From Acetobacter sicerae (GTDB lineage Bacteria; Pseudomonadota; Alphaproteobacteria; Acetobacterales; Acetobacteraceae), in the NCBI RefSeq assembly GCF_011516765.1, contig NZ_JAAABN010000016.1, positions 1 through 61,040 on the forward strand: DNA of 61,040 nt, in the 5' to 3' direction. Under the pieces are notes generated by a model. It did not search any database. It saw nothing but the letters and a program-made list of their open reading frames with translations, and was not told where the DNA came from. The first letter of the stretch is position 1, and every line of letters begins with the position of its first letter. The position numbers and the translations under genes are program-made. Positions 52,750 through 61,040 of the stretch are shown piece by piece.

Positions 52750-53352
52750 CTAGCAGTTTTCTGTTTCGTCAAGAACGACGCTGGGCTGCCGAGAGAGAGT
52801 GCGATAGACCGTCGGGCGGGAGACAGAGAACAATTCAGCAAGGTCGCTTATGGAATAACCTCCCGTATCGTACATGCGCCGCAATTCGCGTTGCTGTCGT
52901 AGAGAAAGTTTCGGTTTTTTACCGCGTAATTTGCCTTTAGCGCGAGCGACCGCCATTCCTTCACGCGTGCGTAACTTAATAAGGTCGGCCTCAAATTCTG
53001 CGAAGGTCGCTAATATATTAAAAAAGAGCTTTCCCATTGGATCGGTTGGATCATGTACTGTGGCGCCGAGCTGAAGCCTGACGCCCCTTCGGGCGAGTTC
53101 CTCGCCAATAGCGCGCGCATCCGGGACTGAGCGCGCCAGGCGATCCAGTTTCGGGACAACAAGCGTGTCCCCTTCTCTTACCGCCGCGAGAGCCTGATCG
53201 AGGCCGGGGCGGGCTCTGTGAGTTCCGGTGAACCCATGGTCGGTATAGATCCGGTCCGGCTTAACCCCGAGTTTCGTCAGGGCGTTTCTCTGGGCGGTGA
53301 GATCCTGTCGGTCCGTTGAACATCGGGCATACCCGATAAGAGCGTGTTCCAT
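52750..53352 (-). CDS. Serine recombinase (resolvase/invertase family)
   Basis: A 200-residue resolvase. The catalytic domain starts IGYARCSTDRQDLTAQRNAL with catalytic serine S12, then DHGFTGTHRARPGLDQAL, LVVPKLDRLARS with the conserved arginines, and the E-helix FAEFEADLI. A C-terminal helix-turn-helix (YSISDLAELFSVSRPTVYRT) binds the crossover site. This length matches Tn3-type resolvases and invertases. Its stop is eight bases from the NERD stop. It may resolve plasmid multimers or belong to a lost transposon; the 235 bp upstream could hold its res site. Confidence 0.88.
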   Translation of the reverse strand: MEHALIGYARCSTDRQDLTAQRNALTKLGVKPDRIYTDHGFTGTHRARPGLDQALAAVREGDTLVVPKLDRLARSVPDARAIGEELARRGVRLQLGATVHDPTDPMGKLFFNILATFAEFEADLIKLRTREGMAVARAKGKLRGKKPKLSLRQQRELRRMYDTGGYSISDLAELFSVSRPTVYRTLSRQPSVVLDETENC

Positions 53353-53587
53353 GGGGCGAGTGTAACGTAAGACCTCCCTTCACTGCAAAAAATATCGGAC
53401 CAGTTAAATGAGACTGAGGAGCCGAGGGTGGACCGTTCAGGGTGCTCTCTATTCCGCGTGTCCGTTGAACCATCCTCTTTCGGACACCCCGTAATTCCAC
53501 CTTTCGTGGTGAACGGAAGCGTTGCGGCGCTTCTTTGGGGCGACTACATTAAGGGAGTCGAAGGTAAGACTAAAAAAGGAGGTTGAT

Positions 53588-53827
53588 ATGATGGCACCGA
53601 TCTCTGTTAGATTGGATGCGCCTACAAGGAAAATTCTTGAAGACGAGGCTAAAATAATGGGCATTGGGCTGGGACGTCTTCTGAGGCAGATCGCCGAGGC
53701 GCGAGCGCGCGATCTGAAGAGGAAGCGCATTAGAGAGGCTAGTGCGGCAGTCGGTCGGCGTGTGGCCAGCAACCCCGATGCGGCTGCATTTTACGAGGAT
53801 TGGGGAACGCCACGTGCAGAAGGCTAA
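53588..53827 (+). CDS. Antitoxin-like ribbon-helix-helix protein
   Basis: A 79-residue protein: SVRLDAPTRKILEDEAKIMG (residues about 5-24) is a ribbon-helix-helix DNA-binding start, followed by an acidic, likely disordered tail that would wrap the toxin. AAGGAGG lies five bases before ATG 53588 (ATG 53591 is the alternative). Overlaps the toxin start by 14 bases, the standard antitoxin-first order. Confidence 0.75.
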   Translation: MMAPISVRLDAPTRKILEDEAKIMGIGLGRLLRQIAEARARDLKRKRIREASAAVGRRVASNPDAAAFYEDWGTPRAEG

Positions 53828-54191
53828 AAGAAAGTCTGCCGGTCTGGCCCCTGGGCAGATCGTCGTTGCGGACTGGCGTGGCGACGCGCTTCCAAAGGAA
53901 CCGAACAAGCGCCGGCCGGCTGTGGTTGTCGAGGAAACCGACCTGTTCGCGCCGGGTTATCCAAATGTGATTTTGGTGCCGATTACCGAAGACGAGGATC
54001 TGGCAATACCGGATTTGTCGGTCGTGATAGAGCCGACTAACGAGAACGGCTGTTCGAAGCGATGCGTTGTCGTCTCGCACCTTGTGGCGACGACTTCCAA
54101 AGCTCGCATCGAGCCAACGGCATCGAGGATCACTTCCGAAGAGTTGGCGGAAGTTCGGCAGCAGATCGCCATGGCAATAGGCCTGACATAA
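53814..54191 (+). CDS. MazF/PemK-type toxin
   Basis: A 125-residue endoribonuclease toxin: LAPGQIVVADWRGDALPKEP then NKRRPAVVVEE is the PemK/MazF opening, with R35-type arginine of KRRPAVVV and the later strand NVILVPITED. Such toxins cleave mRNA when the labile antitoxin is lost and so stabilise the plasmid. GTG at 53814 is the likely start since the fold begins directly after it. Downstream lie four 18-bp repeats. Confidence 0.82.
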   Translation: MQKAKRKSAGLAPGQIVVADWRGDALPKEPNKRRPAVVVEETDLFAPGYPNVILVPITEDEDLAIPDLSVVIEPTNENGCSKRCVVVSHLVATTSKARIEPTASRITSEELAEVRQQIAMAIGLT

Positions 54192-54200
54192 GCCTGTGGG

Positions 54201-54272
54201 AGATAGCTGGAAGCTTTCAGATATCGGGTATCCCATAGATAGCCGGTAGCGTAGAGATACCCGGTATCTGAA
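54201..54272. repeat. Four tandem 18-bp degenerate repeats
   Basis: Units start at 54201, 54219, 54237 and 54255, each with AGATA(G/T/C)C(T/G/C)GG(A/T)A(G/T)C plus a variable four-base end. The core GATACCCGGTATC is nearly palindromic. Units 2 and 4 pair as a 16-bp inverted repeat (54217-54232 with 54256-54271, one mismatch). They separate the toxin gene and the dnaE2 gene, which are convergent. Confidence 0.9.
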
Positions 54273-54299
54273 TGATGAAGTTCTTTGCGAATGTCGTGG

Positions 54300-57200
54300 C
54301 TAATGGAAGTTCCGTGCCCTGACCGCAACCGGTCGGCGGTCATTCTCTCCAATCTGTCCAAGCAGCGCAGTCCCGTCTTCAAGGTTTCGCACAACCACGT
54401 GCATGACATCACCTTCGCGCTGCAGGGTGCCGTGAACGATCATCAGCGACGCGCCCATGACGATGGCCCGTTGCGCTTCGATCCGATCTTTCCACAGGAT
54501 CAGATTGGCCACCCCGGTTTCATCCTCGATCGTGACGAACATCACGCCTTTTGCCGTGCCGGGACGCTGACGCATCAGCACCAGTCCCGCAATCACCACG
54601 CGGGTTCCGTCCCGTAATGTCGCTAGATCCTCACAGGGAATAATACCTCTTTCCGTAAGCCCCTCGCGCAGGAATGCCAGAGGGTGCGCCCGCAGGGTGA
54701 GGCCGGTCGCGAGATAATCTTCCACAACATCCGAGCCTTCGGTCATCGGGCGCAGGATGACGGATGGTTCAATGACTTCCGGAGCAGGCCGGTTACGTCC
54801 GCGATCCGCCGCTGCAAACAGAGGGAGTGGCTCATCCGCCAGCCCCTTGATCTGCCACAGGGCCATACGGCGATCGCAGTTCAGGCTGGCAAACGCATCC
54901 GCTTCGGCCAGACGCTCAAGAGCGATCGTTGGAACGTCCGCCCGGCGCCAGACGTCTTCGACACTTTCATAAAGAGGCATGCGATTGGCAATCAGACGGG
55001 CGGCGTCCGCGTTCGCCAGTCCTTTCACCAGCCGCAGACCAAGCCGAACCGCCAGACGCCCGCTTCCCGAGCGCCCTTCAAGCGTACAATCCCATCGGGA
55101 CTGATTCACGCAGATCGGTCGCACCTCGACCCCATGCTCACGTGCGTCGCGGACGATCTGGGCCGGAGCGTAGAATCCCATGGGCTGACTGTTGAGCAGT
55201 GCGGCGCAGAAGACGTCCGGATGATGGCATTTCAGCCACGAAGAAGCGTAGGCGACCAGCGCGAAACTCGCGGCGTGACTCTCGGGAAATCCGTAGGAGC
55301 CAAAGCCTTCGAGTTGCCGGAAGGTGCGCTCGGCGAACTCCTGCGTGTAGCCGTTGGCCACCATGCCGCGCACCATCTTCTCCCGGAAATCGGCGATGGA
55401 CGCCGTATGATCGCGCATCTTCATGCCGCGCCGCAGCTGATCGGCCTCACTCGGCTTAAAGCCCGCACAATGAATGGCCACCTGCATCGCCTGTTCCTGA
55501 AAGAGCGGCACGCCCAGGGTTTTGCCGAGGATCCGACGCAGGGCAGGTGAAGGACAATCAGGCCGCTCGAGACCCTCGCGGCGGCGCAGATAGGGATGGA
55601 CCATATCGCCCTGAATCGGACCGGGCCGCACGATCGCCACCTGAATCACCAGATCGTAGAAGGTGCGCGGGCGGGTGCGCGGAAGCATCGCCATCTGGGC
55701 GCGACTCTCGATCTGGAAGGTGCCGAGCGTGTCGGCACGGGCGATCATCGCGTAGGTCTGTTCGTCTTCGGGCGGGATCGTCGCCATGTCATAGGCGCGG
55801 CGCCCGTGCCGCACCAGAAGATCAAAGGCGCGCTGCAGACAGCCCAGCATGCCGAGGCCGAGAACATCGACCTTCATGAAGCGCAGTTCGTCGATGTCAT
55901 CCTTGTCCCACACGATGATCTGACGATCTTCCATGGCCGCGGGTTGGATCGGCACCAGTTCGTCCAGCCGGTCATGGGTGAGGATGAAGCCACCGGGATG
56001 TGTTCCCAGCTGACGCGGAAAGCCCAGGATCTGGCGGGCGAGATACAGCGTCAGAGACAGACGCCGGTCACGCAGATCAAGACCGATCTCCCGCGCACGG
56101 GTCTCGAGCTTTCCTTTATCATCCAGAGCGGATGCGAGATGTTTCGAGAGCAGTCCCAGCACATCGTCGGGCAGGCCCAGCGCCTTGCCGACGTCACGCA
56201 CCGCGCCTTTGGGTTGATAACGCATCACGGTCGCGCACAGGGCCGCCCGCTGGCGGCCGTAGCGCCGGTAGATCCACTGGATGACCTCTTCACGCCGGTC
56301 GCTGTCAAAGTCCACGTCGATGTCGGGCGGCTCGCGACGCTCCACCGAGATGAACCGCTCGAAGAGAAGACCGGAGCGCACCGGATCAATGGCGGTGATC
56401 CCCAGGACGTAGCAGATGGCGCTGTTGGCGGCCGAGCCACGTCCCTGGCAGAGGATTCCGATGGCGCGCGCATGGCGGACAATGGTGTTGACCGTCAGGA
56501 AATACGGCGCATAGCCAAGCTGACCGACCAGCCTGAGTTCGTGCGTGAGCTGGCGCCGCACATCGTCCGGTGCGCCGGCCGGATAGCGTGACGGGAGAGC
56601 CTCGCGCACCAGACGAACCAGCGTATCCTGAGAGTCTTCGCCCTCCACATCGGTCTCGGACGGATACTGGTAACGCAGTTCACTGAGCGAGAACCGGCAC
56701 AGAGAGACGATCTCGCCCGAGCGCGCCAGCGCCGCTTCATGGCCCCGATAGAGCGAGGCCATTTCAGTCGGGCCGCGCAGATAGCGATCCCGCCATGGCT
56801 CACGCAGCGCGCCGAGTGCGTCCATGCTCACATTGTGCCGGATGGCGGTGAGCAGATCCTGCAGCACGCTGCGGTCGGCCGCGTGATAGAGCACATCGCC
56901 GGTCACGACTGTCGCGACGTTAGCCGCTCCGGCCATACGCTCCAGCGTGTTCAGGCGTTCCGTATCGCCTGCCCGCCAGTGACGGCTCAGGGTGAGCCAT
57001 ATCCCGGCACAATGGTCGCGGATCCGCGTGAGAGCATCCAGTCGTTCCTGCAGCACCGCATACGGGGCGTCCGAAGAAAGCAGCAGCAGCAGGCGGGAGG
57101 CGCGCTCGCCCGTCAGATCACTCCACGCCAGATCGAGCCGTCCACGCTCGCCGCGCCGATGGCCAAGGGTCAGCAGGCGACACAGCTGGCCCCAGCCTGC

Positions 57201-57455
57201 CCGGTCCACCGGATAGGCCAGCAGAACACTGCCGTCGCACAGCTCCACACGTGCGCCGGGCAGCAACCGGACTCCTTGGGTCTGTGCGGCGGCATGAGCG
57301 CGGACGATGCCGGCGACCGTGCCGTGGTCGGTGATACCAAGCGCCGGATAATCAAGCCGCGCCGCACGGGCGAACAGGTCTTCAGGATGGCTGGCGCCAC
57401 GCAGAAACGAGAAGTTCGTGCAGGCCTGCAGTTCCACGTAGGCGGATGAGACCAT
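54300..57455 (-). CDS. dnaE2: Error-prone DNA polymerase III alpha subunit DnaE2 (ImuC)
   Basis: A 1051-residue C-family polymerase. The PHP domain begins [20 protein letters not shown], with [12 protein letters not shown]. The palm motif [15 protein letters not shown] (376-390) holds the catalytic aspartates. The C-terminal part contains an OB domain ([20 protein letters not shown]). It works with ImuA and ImuB for translesion synthesis and SOS mutagenesis. It follows the 81-residue gene by three bases in the imuA-imuB operon. Length is standard. Confidence 0.95.
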   Translation of the reverse strand: MVSSAYVELQACTNFSFLRGASHPEDLFARAARLDYPALGITDHGTVAGIVRAHAAAQTQGVRLLPGARVELCDGSVLLAYPVDRAGWGQLCRLLTLGHRRGERGRLDLAWSDLTGERASRLLLLLSSDAPYAVLQERLDALTRIRDHCAGIWLTLSRHWRAGDTERLNTLERMAGAANVATVVTGDVLYHAADRSVLQDLLTAIRHNVSMDALGALREPWRDRYLRGPTEMASLYRGHEAALARSGEIVSLCRFSLSELRYQYPSETDVEGEDSQDTLVRLVREALPSRYPAGAPDDVRRQLTHELRLVGQLGYAPYFLTVNTIVRHARAIGILCQGRGSAANSAICYVLGITAIDPVRSGLLFERFISVERREPPDIDVDFDSDRREEVIQWIYRRYGRQRAALCATVMRYQPKGAVRDVGKALGLPDDVLGLLSKHLASALDDKGKLETRAREIGLDLRDRRLSLTLYLARQILGFPRQLGTHPGGFILTHDRLDELVPIQPAAMEDRQIIVWDKDDIDELRFMKVDVLGLGMLGCLQRAFDLLVRHGRRAYDMATIPPEDEQTYAMIARADTLGTFQIESRAQMAMLPRTRPRTFYDLVIQVAIVRPGPIQGDMVHPYLRRREGLERPDCPSPALRRILGKTLGVPLFQEQAMQVAIHCAGFKPSEADQLRRGMKMRDHTASIADFREKMVRGMVANGYTQEFAERTFRQLEGFGSYGFPESHAASFALVAYASSWLKCHHPDVFCAALLNSQPMGFYAPAQIVRDAREHGVEVRPICVNQSRWDCTLEGRSGSGRLAVRLGLRLVKGLANADAARLIANRMPLYESVEDVWRRADVPTIALERLAEADAFASLNCDRRMALWQIKGLADEPLPLFAAADRGRNRPAPEVIEPSVILRPMTEGSDVVEDYLATGLTLRAHPLAFLREGLTERGIIPCEDLATLRDGTRVVIAGLVLMRQRPGTAKGVMFVTIEDETGVANLILWKDRIEAQRAIVMGASLMIVHGTLQREGDVMHVVVRNLEDGTALLGQIGENDRRPVAVRARNFH

Positions 57456-57458
57456 GCC

Positions 57459-57704
57459 TCATCTCCCGTGCGGATGCCGGTGCGGCGTCGCATCGGGCTG
57501 CGGGGCTGCCGGTCTCCGGCACAGCACGAAGCCGCTGCGCTCGAGATGCTCGACCAGACGTTCGGCCACCACGCGCGCCATCAGCTCGTCGGCGTCATGC
57601 ACGCGCCGTCTGCCGTCATAGCGAAGCCCATGAATCAGCGCCTCGGCGATCTCGGACGGCGACGCCGGTGACAGGTCTTCCTTCGTTTCGTCTACCCCAT
57701 TCAT
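57459..57704 (-). CDS. Small protein between imuB and dnaE2
   Basis: An 81-residue protein, core EIAEALIHGLRYDGRRRVHD then ADELMARVVAERLVEHLERS, with a histidine- and proline-rich tail. I do not know a family. It starts in the stop codon of imuB (TGATGA) and ends three bases before dnaE2, so it is translationally coupled and SOS-controlled. A role in the mutasome is inference. Confidence 0.65.
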   Translation of the reverse strand: MNGVDETKEDLSPASPSEIAEALIHGLRYDGRRRVHDADELMARVVAERLVEHLERSGFVLCRRPAAPQPDATPHRHPHGR

Positions 57705-59221
57705 CAGAACAGTCCGTGGAGGAACCACGCGCCATCCCCTGTCCAGCTGTGCGTGCCGTCGCCCTGGCGATACAGCCAGAAGCGCTCGCCATCTTCGGTC
57801 TCGGTAATCCAGTAATCGCGGGCGGCGTGAAACTCGCTGTCCGAGAGCCACCATTCCCCCTGGATGCGCTCAGGACCGTCTGCGCCGCGCACCCGGTGCG
57901 TGCGGCCGTCCCAGACAAAGCGCTGGGGTGCGCCGCTTTCGGCCTCGGCCTCGACACGTAAGGGCTTTGGCGGATCGAGCAGACGGATGGGGCGGACGAA
58001 AGAAAAGGTGGATGTCGGCTCGACCGCATCCTGTGTGACAGGGGACTGTGCCTGAGCGCGCTCGGGGATCTGGCTGGCCCGTGGCGTAAGGCGGAACACC
58101 CGTGACGCGCCGACACGGTTGCACAGGCGGTCCACCAGACAGGCGAGATCGCCACTTCCATCCTGTCCGCGCTCAAGCACACTCTGGTCGCCCGTGGTCT
58201 GCCGCGCTTCATGGTGGGAGACGGTGAGCGTCATCACTTCGATCCCGAAACCCGGCTCGATGACGGCGAGCCGTTCTTGCAGAAGGCGGCGCAGATGGGC
58301 CGGCTGATCGACGGGCGACGCGGTGCCCACGCGCACCGGCTGGAGCGTGCCATCGACACGCTCACAGACCAGATCGAGCTGCCGTGCGCCCTGACCGCGC
58401 TGGCGCAGGATCTCGGAGATCTCGTCCACCAGTTCACCGATCACCACTGCCAGAGCCTCGGCCGTGCCGATCGGTTCCACCATCTGGCGCTGCGCGCGGA
58501 TGGCATCGAGCGGAATGACCGGACGGATGGGTTCGGGACGGACGCCCAGCGCCTCGTCCAGCCGGTGCATCAGAAGATCTCCGAAACGCCGTGTCAGAGG
58601 CGCGCGGGCCGTGCGTCGCAGATCGCCAATCCGGGTAAACCCGAGGCGGATCAGCCCCTCGCAGGTCTCGGCCGGCAGACGCAGGGCTGCAACGGGCAGG
58701 GGATCGAGAGCGGCAGCCGTGCCGCGCGATGGAACGAGTGTGTCCCGTTCACGCCCGAAGCGCGCCAGCGCGTGCGCAGCGCCAGGCGTGTCCGCAAGGG
58801 CGAGGCGGATATGATAGCCCAGCGCTTCCAGCCGTTCGCGCACAACCGCCAGCATGGCGTCCTCGCCGCCATACAGATGGGCGCAGCCGCTGGTGTCGCA
58901 CCATACGCCGTCCGGTGGATCCGCTGACGTCAGGGGGCACAACCACAGGCACCATGCCGCCAGTCGCTCCAGAGCGGCCTCGTCCGCTTCCCGGTTGCCC
59001 TCAAATGCTGCGAGGTCGGCGATCAGGCTCCGGGCATGGGCCAGTGCCATTCCAGGACGCACACCAGACTGCCGGGCCATGACATCGGCCGCTATCACCA
59101 CAGGGCGCCGACCATCGTGCTCATGCAGCACAAGCCCCGTCCCGATGGTCTCCTGCGGGTGGCGACGCCGCCACAGATCCGTGTGCCACAGGGGAAACCA
59201 GATCGAGAGGATCCGTCGCAT
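57704..59221 (-). CDS. imuB: ImuB, inactive Y-family polymerase-like mutasome hub
   Basis: A 505-residue protein of the Y-family fold (RRILSIWFPLWHTDLWRR, ARSLIADLAAF, DTSGCAHLYGGEDAML). The acid residues that would bind metal at the N-terminal start of true DinB proteins (usually DMD-like) are absent, as in all ImuB. It serves as a bridge between ImuA, DnaE2 and the sliding clamp. The C-terminal extension is present. Start overlaps the imuA end by 101 bases, long but compatible with translational coupling. Confidence 0.92.
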   Translation of the reverse strand: MRRILSIWFPLWHTDLWRRRHPQETIGTGLVLHEHDGRRPVVIAADVMARQSGVRPGMALAHARSLIADLAAFEGNREADEAALERLAAWCLWLCPLTSADPPDGVWCDTSGCAHLYGGEDAMLAVVRERLEALGYHIRLALADTPGAAHALARFGRERDTLVPSRGTAAALDPLPVAALRLPAETCEGLIRLGFTRIGDLRRTARAPLTRRFGDLLMHRLDEALGVRPEPIRPVIPLDAIRAQRQMVEPIGTAEALAVVIGELVDEISEILRQRGQGARQLDLVCERVDGTLQPVRVGTASPVDQPAHLRRLLQERLAVIEPGFGIEVMTLTVSHHEARQTTGDQSVLERGQDGSGDLACLVDRLCNRVGASRVFRLTPRASQIPERAQAQSPVTQDAVEPTSTFSFVRPIRLLDPPKPLRVEAEAESGAPQRFVWDGRTHRVRGADGPERIQGEWWLSDSEFHAARDYWITETEDGERFWLYRQGDGTHSWTGDGAWFLHGLF

Positions 59222-59888
59222 GACCGGGTAATCCGTATGTCCAGGTGAAAGGGCGTCCGTCCCGGCTGCGAAGCAGCTCGATGCGCCAGTGTTCCGGTCC
59301 GATCACGCTGTTCAGCGACACCGGCCGCGCCGCCCCGATCCGCCAGCGGGTTTCACAGGCGCTGGGAGGCGGTATTGCGCCGTTCGGGGCAGGGCGGAGC
59401 AGAAAGCCCGTGGTGCCGGAGCTTTCGGCCGCGAGCTGCAGGCGTCGTGATGCGGTGAGGGACAGCGGAACGCAGAGATCGCAGACCAGCGCCGCTATCC
59501 GGCGCTCGCGCAGGATGTCCTCGCAGAGCGGGAGCAGATCGCGGGTCTCGCTCTGCACGCAGATCAGGCGTCCTGGCGCGAGGCCTGCGCCCTGCAGTCC
59601 GGCCGCATGCAGGTTGAGATGGTGTGCTGCAAGCCACACCACCTGACCCGGTGTCCGGGCCAGAACGTGGGCGACAAACCGCGTGGGGCGGGCGAGCAGG
59701 GCACGGTCACAGCCGGTTCCGAGGAACTCGTGGACGCGGCCACGGCTCAGGCCGCCGCCCAGCCGGTCATCAAGAGCGGTGAAGCCTGTTGGAAGACGGG
59801 TGACGACCTCAGTTGCGGCGTGATGCCGTTCCATGCGGCGGATCTCGTCGCGCAGGAGCGCGAGCGTATCGGCTGTTCTCCGGGCCAT
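59121..59888 (-). CDS. imuA: ImuA, RecA-like SOS mutagenesis protein
   Basis: A 255-residue protein of the RecA/SulA-like fold. FTALDDRLGGGLSRGRVHEF is the family's opening after a short helical N-terminus, and LCVPLSLTASRRLQLAAESS is the conserved end of the core. First gene of the imuA-imuB-dnaE2 operon. A LexA box lies 24 bp before its ATG, so the operon is SOS-induced. Confidence 0.9.
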   Translation of the reverse strand: MARRTADTLALLRDEIRRMERHHAATEVVTRLPTGFTALDDRLGGGLSRGRVHEFLGTGCDRALLARPTRFVAHVLARTPGQVVWLAAHHLNLHAAGLQGAGLAPGRLICVQSETRDLLPLCEDILRERRIAALVCDLCVPLSLTASRRLQLAAESSGTTGFLLRPAPNGAIPPPSACETRWRIGAARPVSLNSVIGPEHWRIELLRSRDGRPFTWTYGLPGHATDPLDLVSPVAHGSVAASPPAGDHRDGACAA

Positions 59889-59911
59889 GGTGTGTCCTCG
59901 CTCAAAAACAA

Positions 59912-59926
59912 GAACATACAGAGAAC
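59912..59926 (-). promoter_or_regulatory. LexA box upstream of imuA
   Basis: GTTC-TCTGTAT-GTTC on the minus strand, a perfect match to the alphaproteobacterial SOS box GTTC-N7-GTTC, 24 bp before the imuA ATG. Confidence 0.9.
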
Positions 59927-60107
59927 ATAATATCGCTTTAAGTCAAGAATGAACCGTCCCGGCGTGAAGATCGCGGCTGTCCATTGCGCTATACGGCTCA
60001 TGGCGTGTGATCGCGGCCCGCAGCGTCTCCAGACCGGGTTTTTTCGCGGTTTCAGCAGTCATTTCACGGCTCGATGTCCCTTGTGCAGGTGCATTTCATG
60101 ATTATAT

Positions 60108-60122
60108 GTTCGTGATTTGTTC
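60108..60122 (+). promoter_or_regulatory. LexA box upstream of the UvrD-like helicase
   Basis: GTTC-GTGATTT-GTTC, again an exact GTTC-N7-GTTC, 98 bp before the helicase TTG. A 23-codon open frame (60133-60204, MEVNANSHRLRHD...) lies in the leader between the box and the helicase. Confidence 0.8.
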
Positions 60123-60219
60123 CGATGCAGCGATGGAAGTCAATGCAAATTCGCACCGCCTCAGGCATGATGCAGGGCGCATAACCACCCGGAATTATTG
60201 GTGAAGGTACCTTAAGGAA

Positions 60220-60966
60220 TTGAATTCAGAGACTTCTCCCATCCCAAACAGCGACGATTATCTGTCCCGTCTGAATGACGCGCAGCGGCAGGCCGTCACG
60301 CACGGGACCGGAGTCTCGGCAGGCGGGGCGGTTTCATCCCCGCTGCTGGTCATCGCTGGCGCCGGATCGGGCAAGACCAACACGCTGGCCCACCGGGTGG
60401 CGCATCTGATCGCCTCAGGCGCCGATCCGCGCCGTATCCTGCTGCTGACCTTCTCGCGGCGGGCCAGTGTCGAGATGACGCGGCGCGTGGAGCGCATCTG
60501 CAAAACGGTGCTGGGGGACAAGGCCGGCCCACTGGCCGACGCGCTGGCCTGGGCCGGGACGTTTCATTCCATCGGCGCGCGGCTGCTGCGGGAATATGCG
60601 CAGCAGATTGGCATGGACCCGGCCTTCTCGATCCATGACCGGGAGGATTCCGCCGATCTGATGAATCTGATCCGGCATGATCTGGGGTTTTCCAAAACCG
60701 AGAAGCGTTTTCCCGGCAAGGGCGCGTGTCTGGTCATCTACTCCCGCGTGGTGAATTCCGGCGTGCCGCTCACCGATGTTCTGCTGAAGCACTATCCGTG
60801 GTGCGCGGGCTGGGAAGCCCAGCTCAAACAGCTCTTTGCAGGCTATGTCACGGCGAAGCAGGAACAGGGCGTGCTGGATTATGACGACCTCCTGCTGTGC
60901 TGGGCGCAGATGGTCAGCGATCCGGTTCTGGGGTCGTTTGCGGGAGGGGGCGAAATCCTACGCTAA
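60220..60966 (+). pseudogene. UvrD/Rep-like superfamily 1 helicase, truncated
   Basis: A 248-codon 5' portion of an SF1 helicase. LNDAQRQAV (Q motif), LVIAGAGSGKTNT (Walker A), ILLLTFSRRASVEMTRRV (motif Ia), TFHSIGARLL and GVLDYDDLLL are all intact. The frame stops at TAA 60964 before the expected VDEYQD motif II. The last residues GGGEILR do not continue the family, so the gene is cut near 60940 by the sequence carrying the recombinase end. An intact protein would be about 650-700 residues. TTG 60220 is the most upstream start; the site is weak (AAGGAA immediately before). A LexA box precedes it. Confidence 0.8.
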
Positions 60967-61040
60967 GCCGAGGACGCGCTTTCCGTAGTCCCTAAGTTCG
61001 CCCTTTGGGCCGACATATCGATAGAGAGTGACACGCTGGA
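60958..61040 (-). CDS. Serine recombinase, C-terminal end (runs off the window)
   Basis: On the minus strand the frame ending TAG at 60958-60960 reads QRVTLYRYVGPKGELRDYGK then RVLGLA. This is the recognition helix and tail of a Tn3-type resolvase (…VTLYRYVGPDG…). Its stop lies just inside the break of the helicase gene, so it marks the edge of an inserted transposon or integrated element that continues beyond the window. Confidence 0.7.
   Translation of the reverse strand, partial: QRVTLYRYVGPKGELRDYGKRVLGLA

Noticed and set aside
54684..56591. Long plus-strand frames opposite dnaE2
   Set aside because: They mirror the codon pattern of dnaE2, have no ribosome sites and no family resemblance.
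57486..57500. GTCGCATCGG in the small gene before dnaE2 as a regulon element
   Set aside because: It lies inside a coding sequence and mismatches the conserved 3' half.
1..61040. tRNA, rRNA or riboswitch genes
   Set aside because: None was recognisable anywhere in the window by eye.

Overview
The window reads as part of a large, self-transmissible plasmid of an alphaproteobacterium, most likely an acetic acid bacterium (Acetobacteraceae). The evidence for this is moderately high GC, two LexA boxes of the alphaproteobacterial form GTTC-N7-GTTC, a RepC-type initiator, a GapR-like protein, and a complete Dot/Icm-like (IncI, MPF-I) transfer system. The host is an inference; the gene families are read from the sequence.

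Layout. 1-5.6 kb: an IS5-type transposase remnant, then a small coiled protein, a MOBF relaxase-helicase and two uncharacterised genes. 5.7-19.5 kb: an accessory island on different DNA, with an Old Yellow Enzyme (nemA-like), a B12-binding radical SAM enzyme, and three probable anti-invader loci: a DUF6602 / unknown / KAP-NTPase module, an HNH-NACHT-repeat protein and an Abi/HEPN protein. Three directly repeated ~65-bp sequences ending in a 7-8 G run punctuate the island and bracket its cassettes. 19.5-38.2 kb, minus strand: the transfer block in transcription order dotI-dotH-dotG-dotF-dotE-icmD-icmJ-dotO-dotD-dotC-dotB-icmT-unknown-lytic transglycosylase-dotM-unknown-dotL-DUF1173-unknown. 38.3-40.4 kb: two DNA-binding regulators. 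40.5-49.9 kb: the remaining transfer genes, including a TcpQ-like protein, dotA/traY, coiled-coil proteins, a lipoprotein and a DsbC/TrbB-like protein. 49.9-52.7 kb: the replication region with repC, gapR-like and NERD genes. 52.7-54.3 kb: a serine recombinase and a MazF-type toxin-antitoxin pair. 54.3-60 kb: the imuA-imuB-dnaE2 mutagenesis operon under a LexA box. 60.2-61 kb: a UvrD-like helicase, also behind a LexA box, cut short where the end of another serine recombinase gene begins.

How it works together. Relaxase and DotL-type coupling protein deliver DNA to a DotC/D/F/G/H/I core channel powered by DotB and DotO. RepC starts replication. The ImuABC mutasome and helicase look like an SOS-inducible cargo, and the island like a defence cargo. 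The most striking unannotated signal is an 11-bp element, consensus RGTCGCAWGWT, found 11 times on the plasmid backbone, nine of them 37-56 bp upstream of the start codon of a backbone gene in the same orientation. It precedes the relaxase operon, most transfer operons and gapR-like, with another copy in front of the repC leader. I saw none in front of the island, recombinase, toxin-antitoxin or SOS genes. It looks like a shared promoter or operator that ties transfer and replication into one regulon.
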